From assembly GCF_011045025.1 (NCBI RefSeq), contig NZ_JAAKZX010000002.1:62001-126000 (forward strand): a stretch of 64,000 nucleotides of DNA, read 5' to 3'. A program made the position numbers and the translations under genes. The first letter of the stretch is position 1. Every line of letters begins with the position of its first letter. The notes under the pieces are model-generated. The model was not told the DNA's origin and made no database searches. It was given only the letters and a program-made list of their open reading frames with translations. Of the stretch, positions 31,704 through 39,337 are shown piece after piece. The stretch comes from Streptomyces ureilyticus. GTDB taxonomy: Bacteria; Actinomycetota; Actinomycetes; Streptomycetales; Streptomycetaceae.

Positions 31704-33338
31704 ATGGCAACCGGCACCCACGCAGTCACGAACCAGGTTCCGCCCCTTGTCGGCTATGACGTCTACGGCGCCGACCGGGTCCTGACGGAAGCGGTCGAAC
31801 GGCATCTCGACCCGGGGCTGCTGGACCTGGTGCGTGAGGAGCTGTCGGGGCTGGGGCGCACCGCCGGTTCCGCGCAGGCCCAGGACTGGGGGGTACTGGC
31901 GAACGAGAATCCGCCCCGGCTGCGCACGCACGATCGTTACGGTCACCGCGTCGACGAGGTCGACTTCCATCCGTCCTGGCACCGGCTGCTGGGCAAGGGC
32001 GTCGCGGCCGGTCTGACGGCGGCGTGGGCGCGGCCGGGCGGGCACTTGCGACGGGCGGCCGGGTTCGTGGTCTGGACGCAGGTCGAGGCGGGCCACGGCT
32101 GTCCGCTGTCGATGACGCACGCGGCGGTGCCCGCGCTGCGCACGGACCCGGAGCTCGCGGCCGAGTGGGAGCCGCGGCTCACGTCCACCGTGTACGACCA
32201 GGGGCTGCGGCCCGCTTCGGAGAAGGCCGGCGTCCTCTTCGGCATGGGCATGACGGAGAAGCAGGGCGGCAGCGACGTACGGGCGAACACGACGATGGCG
32301 CGTCCGCTCGCCGAGGACGGGACGTACGAGCTGACGGGCCACAAATGGTTCTGCTCGGCACCTATGTCGGACGGCTTTCTGGTGCTGGCGCAGGCGCCCG
32401 GCGGGCTTACGTGCTTTCTCGTGCCGCGGGTGCTGGAGGACGGCACGCGCAATGTGTTCCTGATCCAGCGGCTGAAGGACAAGCTGGGCAACCGGTCGAA
32501 CGCGTCGAGCGAGGTCGAGTTCGACGGGACCTGGGCGCGCCGGGTGGGGGACGAGGGGCGCGGGGTGCGCACGATCATCGAGATGGTCGCGGTGACCCGG
32601 CTGGACTGCGCGCTCGGTGCCGCCGCGCTGATGCGGCAGGCGGTCGCGCAGGCCGTCCACCACTGCACCTACCGCGAGGCCTTCGGCGGCAAGCTGATCG
32701 ACAAGCCGCTGATGCGCAACGTACTGGCCGATCTCGCCCTGGAGTCAGAGGCGGCGACGACGCTGTCGCTGCGGCTGGCCGCCGCGTACGACGCCGGGAG
32801 CGAGCAGGAGCGGGCGTTCCTGCGGATCGCGGTGCCGGCCGCGAAGTACTGGGTGACCAAGCGCTGCACACCCCTCGTCGTGGAGGCCTCGGAGTGCCTG
32901 GGCGGCAATGGGTACGTGGAGGAGTCCGGCATGCCGCGCCTGCTGCGCGAGTCGCCGCTCAACTCCATCTGGGAGGGCGCGGGCAACGTCCAGGCGCTGG
33001 ACATCCTGCGTGCCATGCAACGCGAGCCGCACGCCCTGAACGCCTACCTGGAGGAGATCGGCCGTGCTCGCGGCGCCGACCACCGGCTGGACGGAGCGAT
33101 CAAGAACCTGCTCTCCGAACTCGCCGACCTGGACGGCATCGAGGGCCGCGCCCGACGCCTGGCCGAGCGGATCGCGCTGGTGCTCCAGGGCGCGCTGCTC
33201 GTCCAGTACGCGCCTCCGGAGGTCGCTGACGCGTTCTGCGCGTCGCGTCTCGGCGGGGACTGGGGTGCGGCGTTCGGGACCCTGCCGCACAGCCTGGACC
33301 TGGCCTCGGTGGTGGAGCGGGCACGGCCCGTCTCGTAG
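31704..33338 (+). CDS. AidB-type acyl-CoA dehydrogenase
   Basis: This 544-residue flavoprotein matches AidB of the alkylation-damage response more closely than metabolic acyl-CoA dehydrogenases. The opening L-V-G-Y-D-V-Y-G-A-D-R-V-L, the block G-M-G-M-T-E-K-Q-G-G-S-D-V-R-A-N-T-T, and the length exceeding the usual ~380 residues all point to it. FAD-binding residues lie in the central beta-barrel region. E. coli AidB binds DNA and protects against alkylation through an uncertain mechanism. No ada or alkB gene is adjacent. The frame is followed at once by four ~24-bp tandem repeats. Confidence 0.87.
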   Translation: MATGTHAVTNQVPPLVGYDVYGADRVLTEAVERHLDPGLLDLVREELSGLGRTAGSAQAQDWGVLANENPPRLRTHDRYGHRVDEVDFHPSWHRLLGKGVAAGLTAAWARPGGHLRRAAGFVVWTQVEAGHGCPLSMTHAAVPALRTDPELAAEWEPRLTSTVYDQGLRPASEKAGVLFGMGMTEKQGGSDVRANTTMARPLAEDGTYELTGHKWFCSAPMSDGFLVLAQAPGGLTCFLVPRVLEDGTRNVFLIQRLKDKLGNRSNASSEVEFDGTWARRVGDEGRGVRTIIEMVAVTRLDCALGAAALMRQAVAQAVHHCTYREAFGGKLIDKPLMRNVLADLALESEAATTLSLRLAAAYDAGSEQERAFLRIAVPAAKYWVTKRCTPLVVEASECLGGNGYVEESGMPRLLRESPLNSIWEGAGNVQALDILRAMQREPHALNAYLEEIGRARGADHRLDGAIKNLLSELADLDGIEGRARRLAERIALVLQGALLVQYAPPEVADAFCASRLGGDWGAAFGTLPHSLDLASVVERARPVS

Positions 33339-33340
33339 TC

Positions 33341-33435
33341 GGGCCCTGGGCGGACACATGGCTCGGGCCGTAGGCGGACACACGGCTCGGGCCTAGGCAG
33401 GCGTACGGCACGGGCCGTAGGCAGACGTACGACAT
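33341..33435. repeat. Four imperfect ~24-bp tandem repeats after aidB-like gene
   Basis: Units start at 33341, 33365, 33389 and 33412, each beginning GGGCC and running through TAGGC-GAC-like sequence; the second is GGGCCGTAGGCGGACACACG plus GCTC. They begin three bases after the stop codon and end before a 170-bp gap. The repeats drift from one another, so they are not a recent expansion. No hairpin or coding role is apparent. Confidence 0.6.
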
Positions 33436-33605
33436 GGGAGGCGCCCTGTCGAACCGGCGCCTCCCTCTCGTACCACCTATTCCGGCGTATTCGCCCAGGC
33501 CCGGCGACACCTGACGTACCATCCCTCTCACGGCTCTCCATACCGTCCGCCCGGTTTCAACGCACTGATCGGGAAGGGCAGTTGGCCGCCAACGCGGGAG
33601 GAACG

Positions 33606-35051
33606 ATGGCGTATCGAGGCAGGCACCGCCGCCGGAAGAAGGGCCGCGCGCTGCGCGCGAGCCTGGCCGGAACCGCTCTCGCCCTCACCGTCGCCGCGGG
33701 CCTCATCAGCACGTCACAGGCCGCGAGCAGCGACAATCCGGGCGCCCTCACCGCGCTCGGCTCCTCGTCCGAGACCGACAAGCTCGGGCTGCGGGAGAAC
33801 CTCGTCGGCGAGGACACCCTCGACGCCCTCGAGAGCGGAATGGGCGGGAACGTCGGCGTGGATGCGGTCTTGAAGAACGCCAACCACTCGATGCGGGGCA
33901 GAGCCGACTGCAGTGCCTCGGAGAAGGCCGCACTGCCCGTCGAACCGGCCGCCACGCGCGCGTACTGCTGGGCGGACAGCGACGCCAGGACCCAGAAGTG
34001 GCTGCCCCAGTCGGTGACCACCTCCGGAGACTCCGACGAGGACGGCAGGTGGGGCTCAAACCGTGTGATCCTGTCCGGCTGGACGCACGACGGCCAGCCG
34101 GCGGGCGCGCAGGAGGAGGACAAGGGCCTCGCCCGGGTCGCCTTCGTCGACGCGAACGACCCGGCGAACCTGAAATACCGCTGGGTCCTGCTGGTCGCCC
34201 CGCTGGACGGCGGCAAGGACTTCGAGGCGGTCCGCTCCCGGATCGGCGGCATGGTCTGGTACCAGGACAAGCTGATCGTCACCGCCCGGAACGGCGCCGC
34301 CGGCGACGACGCCCTGTACGTCTTCGACATGAACCGCATCCTGCGCGCCGACGTCACCAGCGGCGCGGTCGGCAAGGTGAAGGACGGCTGGTCTGCGCAC
34401 GGCTACCGCTATGTGATGCCGGCCATGGGCTCGTACAGCCTCACCGGCGGCGCCTGCGACGCCACCACCAACGACCGCGTCCCCTGCTTCGCCTCGGTCT
34501 CCCTGGACCGCACCTCCACGCCGCACAGCCTGGTCGCCAACGAGTGGTTCCGCCCGGACAGCGGCGAGCCGGGCCGCGTGTGGCGTTACGACTACAGCAC
34601 CGCGAGCGACCGCACGGGCCTGCTCGCCGCCGACCGCCGTGGACGCGTCCACGCCGACGAGGCGTACGAGACCGACGCCGTCGGCCTGCAAGGGGTCCTC
34701 TCGCACCGGCCGAGCGGCGCGAGCGAGCCGAACTGGTACGCCGGGCACGCACCGGACGCGCGCGGCGAGCACGGCACGCTGTGGCGGCAGAACAAGAGCG
34801 CCGCCAAGGCCGCGAAGTGCGGCGCCGAGGAGTCGTACGCCTGCTGGGGACGGGACACGGAGTCGTTGTCGTACTGGCAGGAGACCGGCGAGCTGTGGAC
34901 GCTGACCGGGCGGTCGGCGACCGCTTCGGGCCGGGCGCACGAGCTTCCCGGGCGGGCGGCGGACCGGGCCACCGCGTGGCAGCCGGGCACGGTGTCCGAA
35001 CGGGTGTTGTACGCGGTTCCGCTGTCCGCGGTGGACCACTCGTTGGAGTGA
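33606..35051 (+). CDS. Secreted conserved Streptomyces protein, unknown function
   Basis: This encodes 481 residues from the ATG with GGGAGGA 4 bases upstream. Residues 1-37 form an export signal with R-G-R-H-R-R-R-K-K-G-R-A-L-R-A-S-L-A-G-T and cleavage near S-Q-A-A. The mature region is rich in Trp/Asp/Gly and includes R-V-A-F-V-D-A-N-D-P, K-Y-R-W-V-L-L-V-A-P, G-G-M-V-W-Y-Q-D-K-L-I-V-T-A-R and Y-V-F-D-M-N-R-I-L. The repeated strand-like blocks suggest a beta-propeller or similar extracellular fold. No enzyme motif is recognised. It has the look of a secreted family found across Streptomyces. Confidence 0.7.
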   Translation: MAYRGRHRRRKKGRALRASLAGTALALTVAAGLISTSQAASSDNPGALTALGSSSETDKLGLRENLVGEDTLDALESGMGGNVGVDAVLKNANHSMRGRADCSASEKAALPVEPAATRAYCWADSDARTQKWLPQSVTTSGDSDEDGRWGSNRVILSGWTHDGQPAGAQEEDKGLARVAFVDANDPANLKYRWVLLVAPLDGGKDFEAVRSRIGGMVWYQDKLIVTARNGAAGDDALYVFDMNRILRADVTSGAVGKVKDGWSAHGYRYVMPAMGSYSLTGGACDATTNDRVPCFASVSLDRTSTPHSLVANEWFRPDSGEPGRVWRYDYSTASDRTGLLAADRRGRVHADEAYETDAVGLQGVLSHRPSGASEPNWYAGHAPDARGEHGTLWRQNKSAAKAAKCGAEESYACWGRDTESLSYWQETGELWTLTGRSATASGRAHELPGRAADRATAWQPGTVSERVLYAVPLSAVDHSLE

Positions 35052-35099
35052 CCCGGTTGTTTTGAAGCGGGGCTCGCCCTCGTGGTATCGCTGACCCGC

Positions 35100-35669
35100 A
35101 TGAGCATCGCTGTCACCACCTGGTCGCTGGAGCAGACGTCTCCGGCCGACCTGTTGCCCGCCGCCGAGCCGGCCGGCGACGTCCGGATCGTCCGCTCCGA
35201 GGTGCCCTCGCCCGAGTTCAGCCGCTTCCTGTACACCTCGGTCGGCGGCGACATCCGCTGGACCGACCGGCTGGGCTGGACGTACACCCAGTGGCAGGAG
35301 GACCTGGAGCGGCCGGGGGTCGAGACCTGGGTCGCGTACGAGCGCGGGACGCCCGCCGGCTACGTACAACTGGAGGCCCAGCCGGAAGGCGTCGTGGAGA
35401 TCGTCTACTTCGGACTGATCCCGGCCTTCCGGGGCCGGAGGATCGGCGGGCACCTCCTGTCGTACGGGGTCGCGCGCGCCTGGGACGTGGCCGAGCGCTG
35501 GCCGGGCAGGCCGCCGACGAAGCGGGTCTGGCTGCATACGTGCAGCAAGGACGGGGAGCATGCGATGGACAATTACCTGCGGCGCGGCTTCAAGCTCTTC
35601 GACACCAAGGTGGCGGAGGAGCCGGACATCGCCACCGCCGGTCCCTGGCCGGGGGCGCTGCCCGTCTGA
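35100..35669 (+). CDS. GNAT-family acetyltransferase
   Basis: This encodes 189 residues. The acetyl-CoA site is I-V-Y-F-G-L-I-P-A-F-R-G-R-R-I-G-G-H-L-L, and the C-terminal N-Y-L-R-R-G-F-K-L-F-D block completes the fold. The start was chosen at M-S-I-A-V because the upstream in-frame GTG has no ribosome site. It probably has its own promoter, 48 bp after the secreted protein gene, and is followed by two strong hairpins that isolate it from the sulfur operon. The substrate is unknown. Confidence 0.8.
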   Translation: MSIAVTTWSLEQTSPADLLPAAEPAGDVRIVRSEVPSPEFSRFLYTSVGGDIRWTDRLGWTYTQWQEDLERPGVETWVAYERGTPAGYVQLEAQPEGVVEIVYFGLIPAFRGRRIGGHLLSYGVARAWDVAERWPGRPPTKRVWLHTCSKDGEHAMDNYLRRGFKLFDTKVAEEPDIATAGPWPGALPV

Positions 35670-35688
35670 CCTGGTGAGACCGGGAAAG

Positions 35689-35752
35689 ACAAGCCCCGTG
35701 TCAGGGCTTGTGACCAACAACACCCTTGTCTCGCGATACGGGACAAGGGTGT
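35689..35752. terminator. Two consecutive terminator hairpins before the sulfur operon
   Basis: ACAAGCCC/GGGCTTGT (35689-35696 and 35704-35711) is an 8-bp stem with a 7-base loop. ACACCCTTGTC/GACAAGGGTGT (35720-35730 and 35742-35752) is an 11-bp stem with an 11-base loop. Both are perfect. They follow the acetyltransferase stop and should prevent read-through into the sirA leader. Confidence 0.7.
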
Positions 35753-35769
35753 CCGCATCGCGGACGAAG

Positions 35770-35784
35770 CTGGACTCTGTCCAG
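35770..35784. promoter_or_regulatory. Palindrome upstream of the sirA leader peptide
   Basis: CTGGAC-TCT-GTCCAG has perfect 6-bp arms, 22 bp upstream of the leader-peptide ATG, in the likely promoter region of the sulfate assimilation operon. It could be the operator of a sulfur regulator. There is no second copy before the ABC leader, so evidence is positional. Confidence 0.4.
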
Positions 35785-35806
35785 ATCGCCATGACACGCT
35801 TCCGTC

Positions 35807-35890
35807 ATGTCTGGAACTGGAATTGCCTTGGTGAGTCGGCGCCACGTCGACCTCGGCCGCATGTCCAGCGCCATCTGTCCGGCGAGCTGA
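35807..35890 (+). CDS. Putative leader peptide upstream of sirA
   Basis: This is a 27-codon frame beginning M-S-G-T-G-I-A-L-V and containing S-R-R-H-V-D-L-G-R-M-S-S-A-I-C before the end. The R-R-H-V-D-L-x-R-x-x-S-x-x-C pattern is that of the short 'putative leader peptides' annotated in Streptomyces in front of sulfur-metabolism genes. One Cys codon (TGT) sits four codons from the stop. Its position, 157 bp before the sulfite reductase start, suggests control by cysteinyl-tRNA or cysteine levels through ribosome stalling. No terminator-strength hairpin follows obviously, so the mechanism is open. Confidence 0.7.
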   Translation: MSGTGIALVSRRHVDLGRMSSAICPAS

Positions 35891-36047
35891 GCAGCTGCAT
35901 CCGACAGGGCCCTTCCGGTCCCGGGCAGCATCGCCGCCGCACTTCTCCCTCCTTGCCTCGCCCGCGCAATGACGCGCGCGTATGACCCCATGCGCCCCCT
36001 GCGCGGGTCCGAGTCGCTTTCCCCGTCTGTCCCGAAGGACGTACACC

Positions 36048-37745
36048 ATGGCCGCCACCCCACAGAACCCTGCTGCCGCCGCGCCCCGCCGCAAGGTGAG
36101 CCGTCACCGCGGCGAGGGCCAGTGGGCCGTGGGTCACTTCACCCCGCTCAACGGCAACGAACAGTTCAAGAAGGACGACGACGGTCTCAACGTACGGACA
36201 CGTATTGAGACGATCTACTCCAAGCGGGGCTTCGACTCGATCGACCCCAACGACCTGCGCGGCCGGATGCGCTGGTGGGGCCTCTACACCCAGCGCAAGC
36301 CCGGGATCGACGGCGGCAAGACCGCGATCCTGGAGCCGGAGGAGCTGGACGACAAGTACTTCATGCTGCGGGTGCGGATCGACGGCGGCCGGCTCACCAC
36401 CGAGCAGCTGCGGGTGATCGGCGAGATCTCGCAGGAGTTCGCGCGCGGCACCGCCGACCTCACGGACCGGCAAAACGTCCAGTACCACTGGATCCGTATC
36501 GAGGACATGCCCGAGATCTGGGAGCGCCTCGAAGGCGTCGGCCTGTCCACGACCGAGGCCTGCGGTGACACGCCCCGCGTCATCCTCGGCTCGCCCGTCG
36601 CCGGGATCGCCGAGGACGAGATCATCGACGGCACCCCCGCCATCGAGGAGATCCAGCGCCGGATCATCGGCAACAAGGACTTCTCGAACCTGCCCCGCAA
36701 GTTCAAGTCCGCGATCTCCGGTTCGCCGCTCCTTGACGTGGCGCACGAGATCAACGACGTCGCCTTCGTCGGGGTGAACCACCCCGAGCACGGTCCCGGC
36801 TTCGACCTCTGGGTCGGCGGCGGGCTCTCCACCAACCCCAAGATCGGCCAGCGGCTTGGTACTTGGGTGCCGCTGGACGAGGTGGCGGATGTGTATGAGG
36901 GCGTCATCTCGATCTTCCGGGACTACGGCTACCGGCGCCTTCGTACGCGCGCCCGCCTGAAGTTCCTGGTCGCCGACTGGGGCGTGGAGAAGTTCCGTCA
37001 GGTGCTCGAGGACGAGTACCTGAAGCGGAAGCTGATCGACGGTCCGGCGCCCGACCAGCCCGTGGAGCGCTGGCGCGACCACGTCGGGGTGCACCGGCAG
37101 AAGGACGGCCGCTTCTACGTGGGTTTCGCGCCGCGTGTTGGCCGGGTGGACGGCACGACCCTCACGAAGATCTCCGAGCTGGCCGAGGCGCACGGCTCAG
37201 GCCGGCTGAGTACGACCGTCGAGCAGAAGATGATCGTGCTCGATGTGGAGGAGTCGAAGGTCGCCTCGCTCGTCGAGGGCCTTGAGGCGCTCGACCTCAC
37301 CACCAAGCCGTCGCCGTTCCGGCGCGGCACGATGGCCTGCACCGGCATCGAGTACTGCAAGCTGGCGATCGTCGAGACCAAGGCGCGCGGGGCCTCGCTG
37401 ATCGATGAACTCGAGCGCCGCATCCCCGAGTTCGACGAGCCGATCACCATCAACATCAACGGCTGCCCGAACGCCTGCGCCCGTATCCAGGTCGCGGACA
37501 TCGGTCTCAAGGGCCAGTTGGTCCTGGACGACGAGGGTAACCAGGTCGAGGGCTTCCAGGTGCACCTCGGCGGCGCGCTCGGCCTGGAGGCCGGTTTCGG
37601 CCGCAAGGTCCGTGGCCTGAAGGTCACTTCGGAGGAGCTGCCGGACTACGTCGAGCGGGTCCTCAAGCGCTTCGAGGCGGAGCGCGAGGACGGCGAGAGG
37701 TTCGCCACATGGGCCGCGCGGGCCAGCGAGGAGTCGCTGTCATGA
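36048..37745 (+). CDS. sirA: Ferredoxin-type sulfite reductase (nitrite/sulfite reductase family)
   Basis: This 565-residue siroheme and 4Fe-4S enzyme performs the six-electron reduction of sulfite to sulfide. Cluster ligands C431, C437 (T-M-A-C-T-G-I-E-Y-C-K), C473 and C477 (N-G-C-P-N-A-C) are all present. Y80 (in W-W-G-L-Y-T-Q-R) and C172 (T-T-E-A-C-G-D-T-P-R) lie 92 residues apart, the spacing of the cross-linked Tyr-Cys pair of mycobacterial SirA. The enzyme acts in the cytoplasm with ferredoxin. The downstream chelatase supplies siroheme. It is the first large gene of the operon, and its stop overlaps the next gene (ATGA). Confidence 0.95.
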   Translation: MAATPQNPAAAAPRRKVSRHRGEGQWAVGHFTPLNGNEQFKKDDDGLNVRTRIETIYSKRGFDSIDPNDLRGRMRWWGLYTQRKPGIDGGKTAILEPEELDDKYFMLRVRIDGGRLTTEQLRVIGEISQEFARGTADLTDRQNVQYHWIRIEDMPEIWERLEGVGLSTTEACGDTPRVILGSPVAGIAEDEIIDGTPAIEEIQRRIIGNKDFSNLPRKFKSAISGSPLLDVAHEINDVAFVGVNHPEHGPGFDLWVGGGLSTNPKIGQRLGTWVPLDEVADVYEGVISIFRDYGYRRLRTRARLKFLVADWGVEKFRQVLEDEYLKRKLIDGPAPDQPVERWRDHVGVHRQKDGRFYVGFAPRVGRVDGTTLTKISELAEAHGSGRLSTTVEQKMIVLDVEESKVASLVEGLEALDLTTKPSPFRRGTMACTGIEYCKLAIVETKARGASLIDELERRIPEFDEPITININGCPNACARIQVADIGLKGQLVLDDEGNQVEGFQVHLGGALGLEAGFGRKVRGLKVTSEELPDYVERVLKRFEAEREDGERFATWAARASEESLS

Positions 37746-37858
37746 GCGCCCTCGTGGTGGCGGCGATGAGCGTCCTCCTGCTCGCCGGTGCGGGTGCCGT
37801 ATTCGGCGCCCTCGCAGGTCACGTACGCATGGATGCGGACGGAGGGCGGCAGCGGTGA
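37742..37858 (+). CDS. Tiny membrane protein in the sulfate assimilation operon
   Basis: This encodes 38 residues, starting at the ATG that overlaps the SirA stop by 4 bases and ending on the GTG of the next gene by 4 bases. Residues 2-27 are hydrophobic (A-L-V-V-A-A-M-S-V-L-L-L-A-G-A-G-A-V-F-G-A-L-A), so it is a single-span membrane peptide with a short basic/acidic tail. The family is not recognised. Exact overlaps on both sides argue that it is translated, and conservation in the sirA-cysH gap of other Streptomyces would confirm it. It could tether assimilation enzymes to the membrane. Confidence 0.6.
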   Translation: MSALVVAAMSVLLLAGAGAVFGALAGHVRMDADGGRQR

Positions 37859-38034
37859 GCGAACGAGCCGCGCCGTTCTACTGCCCGTACTGCGGCGACG
37901 AGGACCTGCGTCCGAGCGAGCAAGGGCATGGCGCGTGGGAATGCGGAGCATGCAATCGAGCCTTCCAGTTGAAGTTCCTCGGGTTGCTTTCCCGGGGGCT
38001 TCAGCGCACTGACGGTGGAGGGGACCAGATATGA
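37855..38034 (+). CDS. Small zinc-ribbon-like protein between sirA and cysH
   Basis: This encodes 59 residues from GTG; both ends overlap neighbours by 4 bases (GTGA and ATGA). Two Cys pairs, F-Y-C-P-Y-C-G and W-E-C-G-A-C-N, spaced 18 residues apart, make a classical C-x2-C...C-x2-C zinc ribbon. The tail is F-K/L-rich (F-Q-L-K-F-L-G-L-L-S-R-G). No catalytic domain is present. It might be a metal- or redox-responsive accessory protein for CysH or SirA. Actinobacterial sirA-cysH operons commonly carry a small gene of this kind, but the function is unknown to me. Confidence 0.65.
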   Translation: MSERAAPFYCPYCGDEDLRPSEQGHGAWECGACNRAFQLKFLGLLSRGLQRTDGGGDQI

Positions 38035-38765
38035 CGACGGTTCAGGCAGAGCCTGATATCGAGACGGATCACGCCGATGAGGACGCAGCACTGAAGGCGC
38101 TCGCCGAGCAGGCGGGCCGTGACCTCCAGGACGCGTCCGCGCTCGAGATCCTTCAGTGGGCCGCGAAGACCTTCGGCAAGAAATTCTGTGTGACCTCCTC
38201 CATGGAGGACGCGGTCGTCGCGCACCTCGCCGCCCGTGCCATGCCCGGCGTGGACGTCGTGTTCCTGGACACCGGCTACCACTTCCCCGAGACCATCGGC
38301 ACCCGGGACGCGGTCGAGGCCGTGATGGACGTCAACGTCATCACGCTCACCCCGCGGCAGACCGTGGCCGAGCAGGACGCCGAGTACGGGCCGAAGCTGC
38401 ACGACCGCAACCCCGACCTGTGCTGCGCGATGCGGAAGACCAAGCCCCTGGAAGAGGGGCTGACGAAGTACACCGCATGGGCCACGGGCCTGCGCCGCGA
38501 CGAGTCCCCGACCCGGGCGAACACCCCGGTCGTCGGCTGGGACGAGAAGCGCCGCAAGGTCAAGATCTCGCCGATCGCCCGCTGGACGCAGGACGACGTG
38601 GACGCGTACGTCACCGAGCACGGCGTCCTCACCAACCCGCTCCTCATGGACGGTTACCCCTCCGTGGGCTGCGCCCCCTGCACCCGCCGGGTGCTCGAGG
38701 GCGAGGACGCGCGCGCCGGCCGCTGGGCGGGCCGCGCCAAGACCGAGTGCGGGATCCACGACTGA
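38031..38765 (+). CDS. cysH: Phosphoadenylyl/adenylyl-sulfate reductase
   Basis: This encodes 244 residues. The Cys set is C131-C132, C214-C217 and C240 in T-E-C-G-I-H. The C-C...C-x2-C pattern indicates the 4Fe-4S type that reduces adenylyl sulfate (APS) directly, whereas PAPS-only enzymes lack the cluster Cys. The P-loop-like T-S-S-M-E-D-A-V (in place of S-G-G-K-D-S) and L-R-R-D-E-S-P-T-R are family features. It gives sulfite for SirA. Cys240 is the catalytic thiolate that receives sulfate from APS. Its start overlaps the preceding stop by 4 bases. Confidence 0.93.
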   Translation: MTTVQAEPDIETDHADEDAALKALAEQAGRDLQDASALEILQWAAKTFGKKFCVTSSMEDAVVAHLAARAMPGVDVVFLDTGYHFPETIGTRDAVEAVMDVNVITLTPRQTVAEQDAEYGPKLHDRNPDLCCAMRKTKPLEEGLTKYTAWATGLRRDESPTRANTPVVGWDEKRRKVKISPIARWTQDDVDAYVTEHGVLTNPLLMDGYPSVGCAPCTRRVLEGEDARAGRWAGRAKTECGIHD

Positions 38766-38803
38766 CCATGACCGCTGCGCTGCCGAGGAACCAGGAGAAC
38801 CAA

Positions 38804-39337
38804 GTGACCGGAGCCACCATCTGGCTCACGGGTCTGCCGAGTGCCGGCAAGACCACGATCGCGTACGAGCTGGCCGACCGGCTGCGTGCGGAGGGCCACC
38901 GCGTCGAGGTGCTCGACGGCGACGAGATCCGTACGTTCCTGACGGCTGGCCTCGGCTTCAGCCGCGAGGACCGGCACACCAACGTGCAGCGCATCGGCTA
39001 CCTCGCCGACCTGTTGTCCCGTAACGGCGTCAAGACGCTCGTCCCGGTGATCGCGCCGTACGCGGACAGCCGCGAGGCGGTGCGCAAGCGCCACATGGCC
39101 AGCGGCACCGCGTACCTCGAGGTGCATGTCGCGACGCCGGTCGAGGTGTGCTCCGAGCGCGATGTGAAGGGGCTGTACGCCAAGCAGGCGGCGGGCGAGA
39201 TCTCCGGGCTCACCGGGGTCGACGACCCGTACGAGGAGCCCGAGTCGCCCGATCTGCGCATCGAGTCGCACAACCAGACCGTGCCGGAGTCCGCGGCCAC
39301 GGTCCACGCGCTGCTCATCGAAAGGGGTCTCGCATGA
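38804..39337 (+). CDS. cysC: Adenylylsulfate kinase
   Basis: The call is 177 residues from GTG at 38804, favoured because AGGAG lies 6 bases upstream. An ATG at 38768 would add 12 unlike residues and has no ribosome site. The P-loop is G-L-P-S-A-G-K-T-T, followed by D-G-D-E-I-R and the C-terminal lid G-L-Y-A-K-Q-A-A-G-E-I-S-G-L-T-G-V-D-D-P-Y-E, the CysC signature. It phosphorylates APS to PAPS. CysH looks APS-dependent, so PAPS may serve sulfotransferases, with CysC controlling the split. The stop overlaps cysD (ATGA). Confidence 0.9.
   Translation: MTGATIWLTGLPSAGKTTIAYELADRLRAEGHRVEVLDGDEIRTFLTAGLGFSREDRHTNVQRIGYLADLLSRNGVKTLVPVIAPYADSREAVRKRHMASGTAYLEVHVATPVEVCSERDVKGLYAKQAAGEISGLTGVDDPYEEPESPDLRIESHNQTVPESAATVHALLIERGLA

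Noticed and set aside
34056..35792. Long minus-strand frame opposite the secreted protein gene
   Set aside because: The opposite strand has a signal peptide, a ribosome site and natural codon usage. The minus frame shows only complementary bias.
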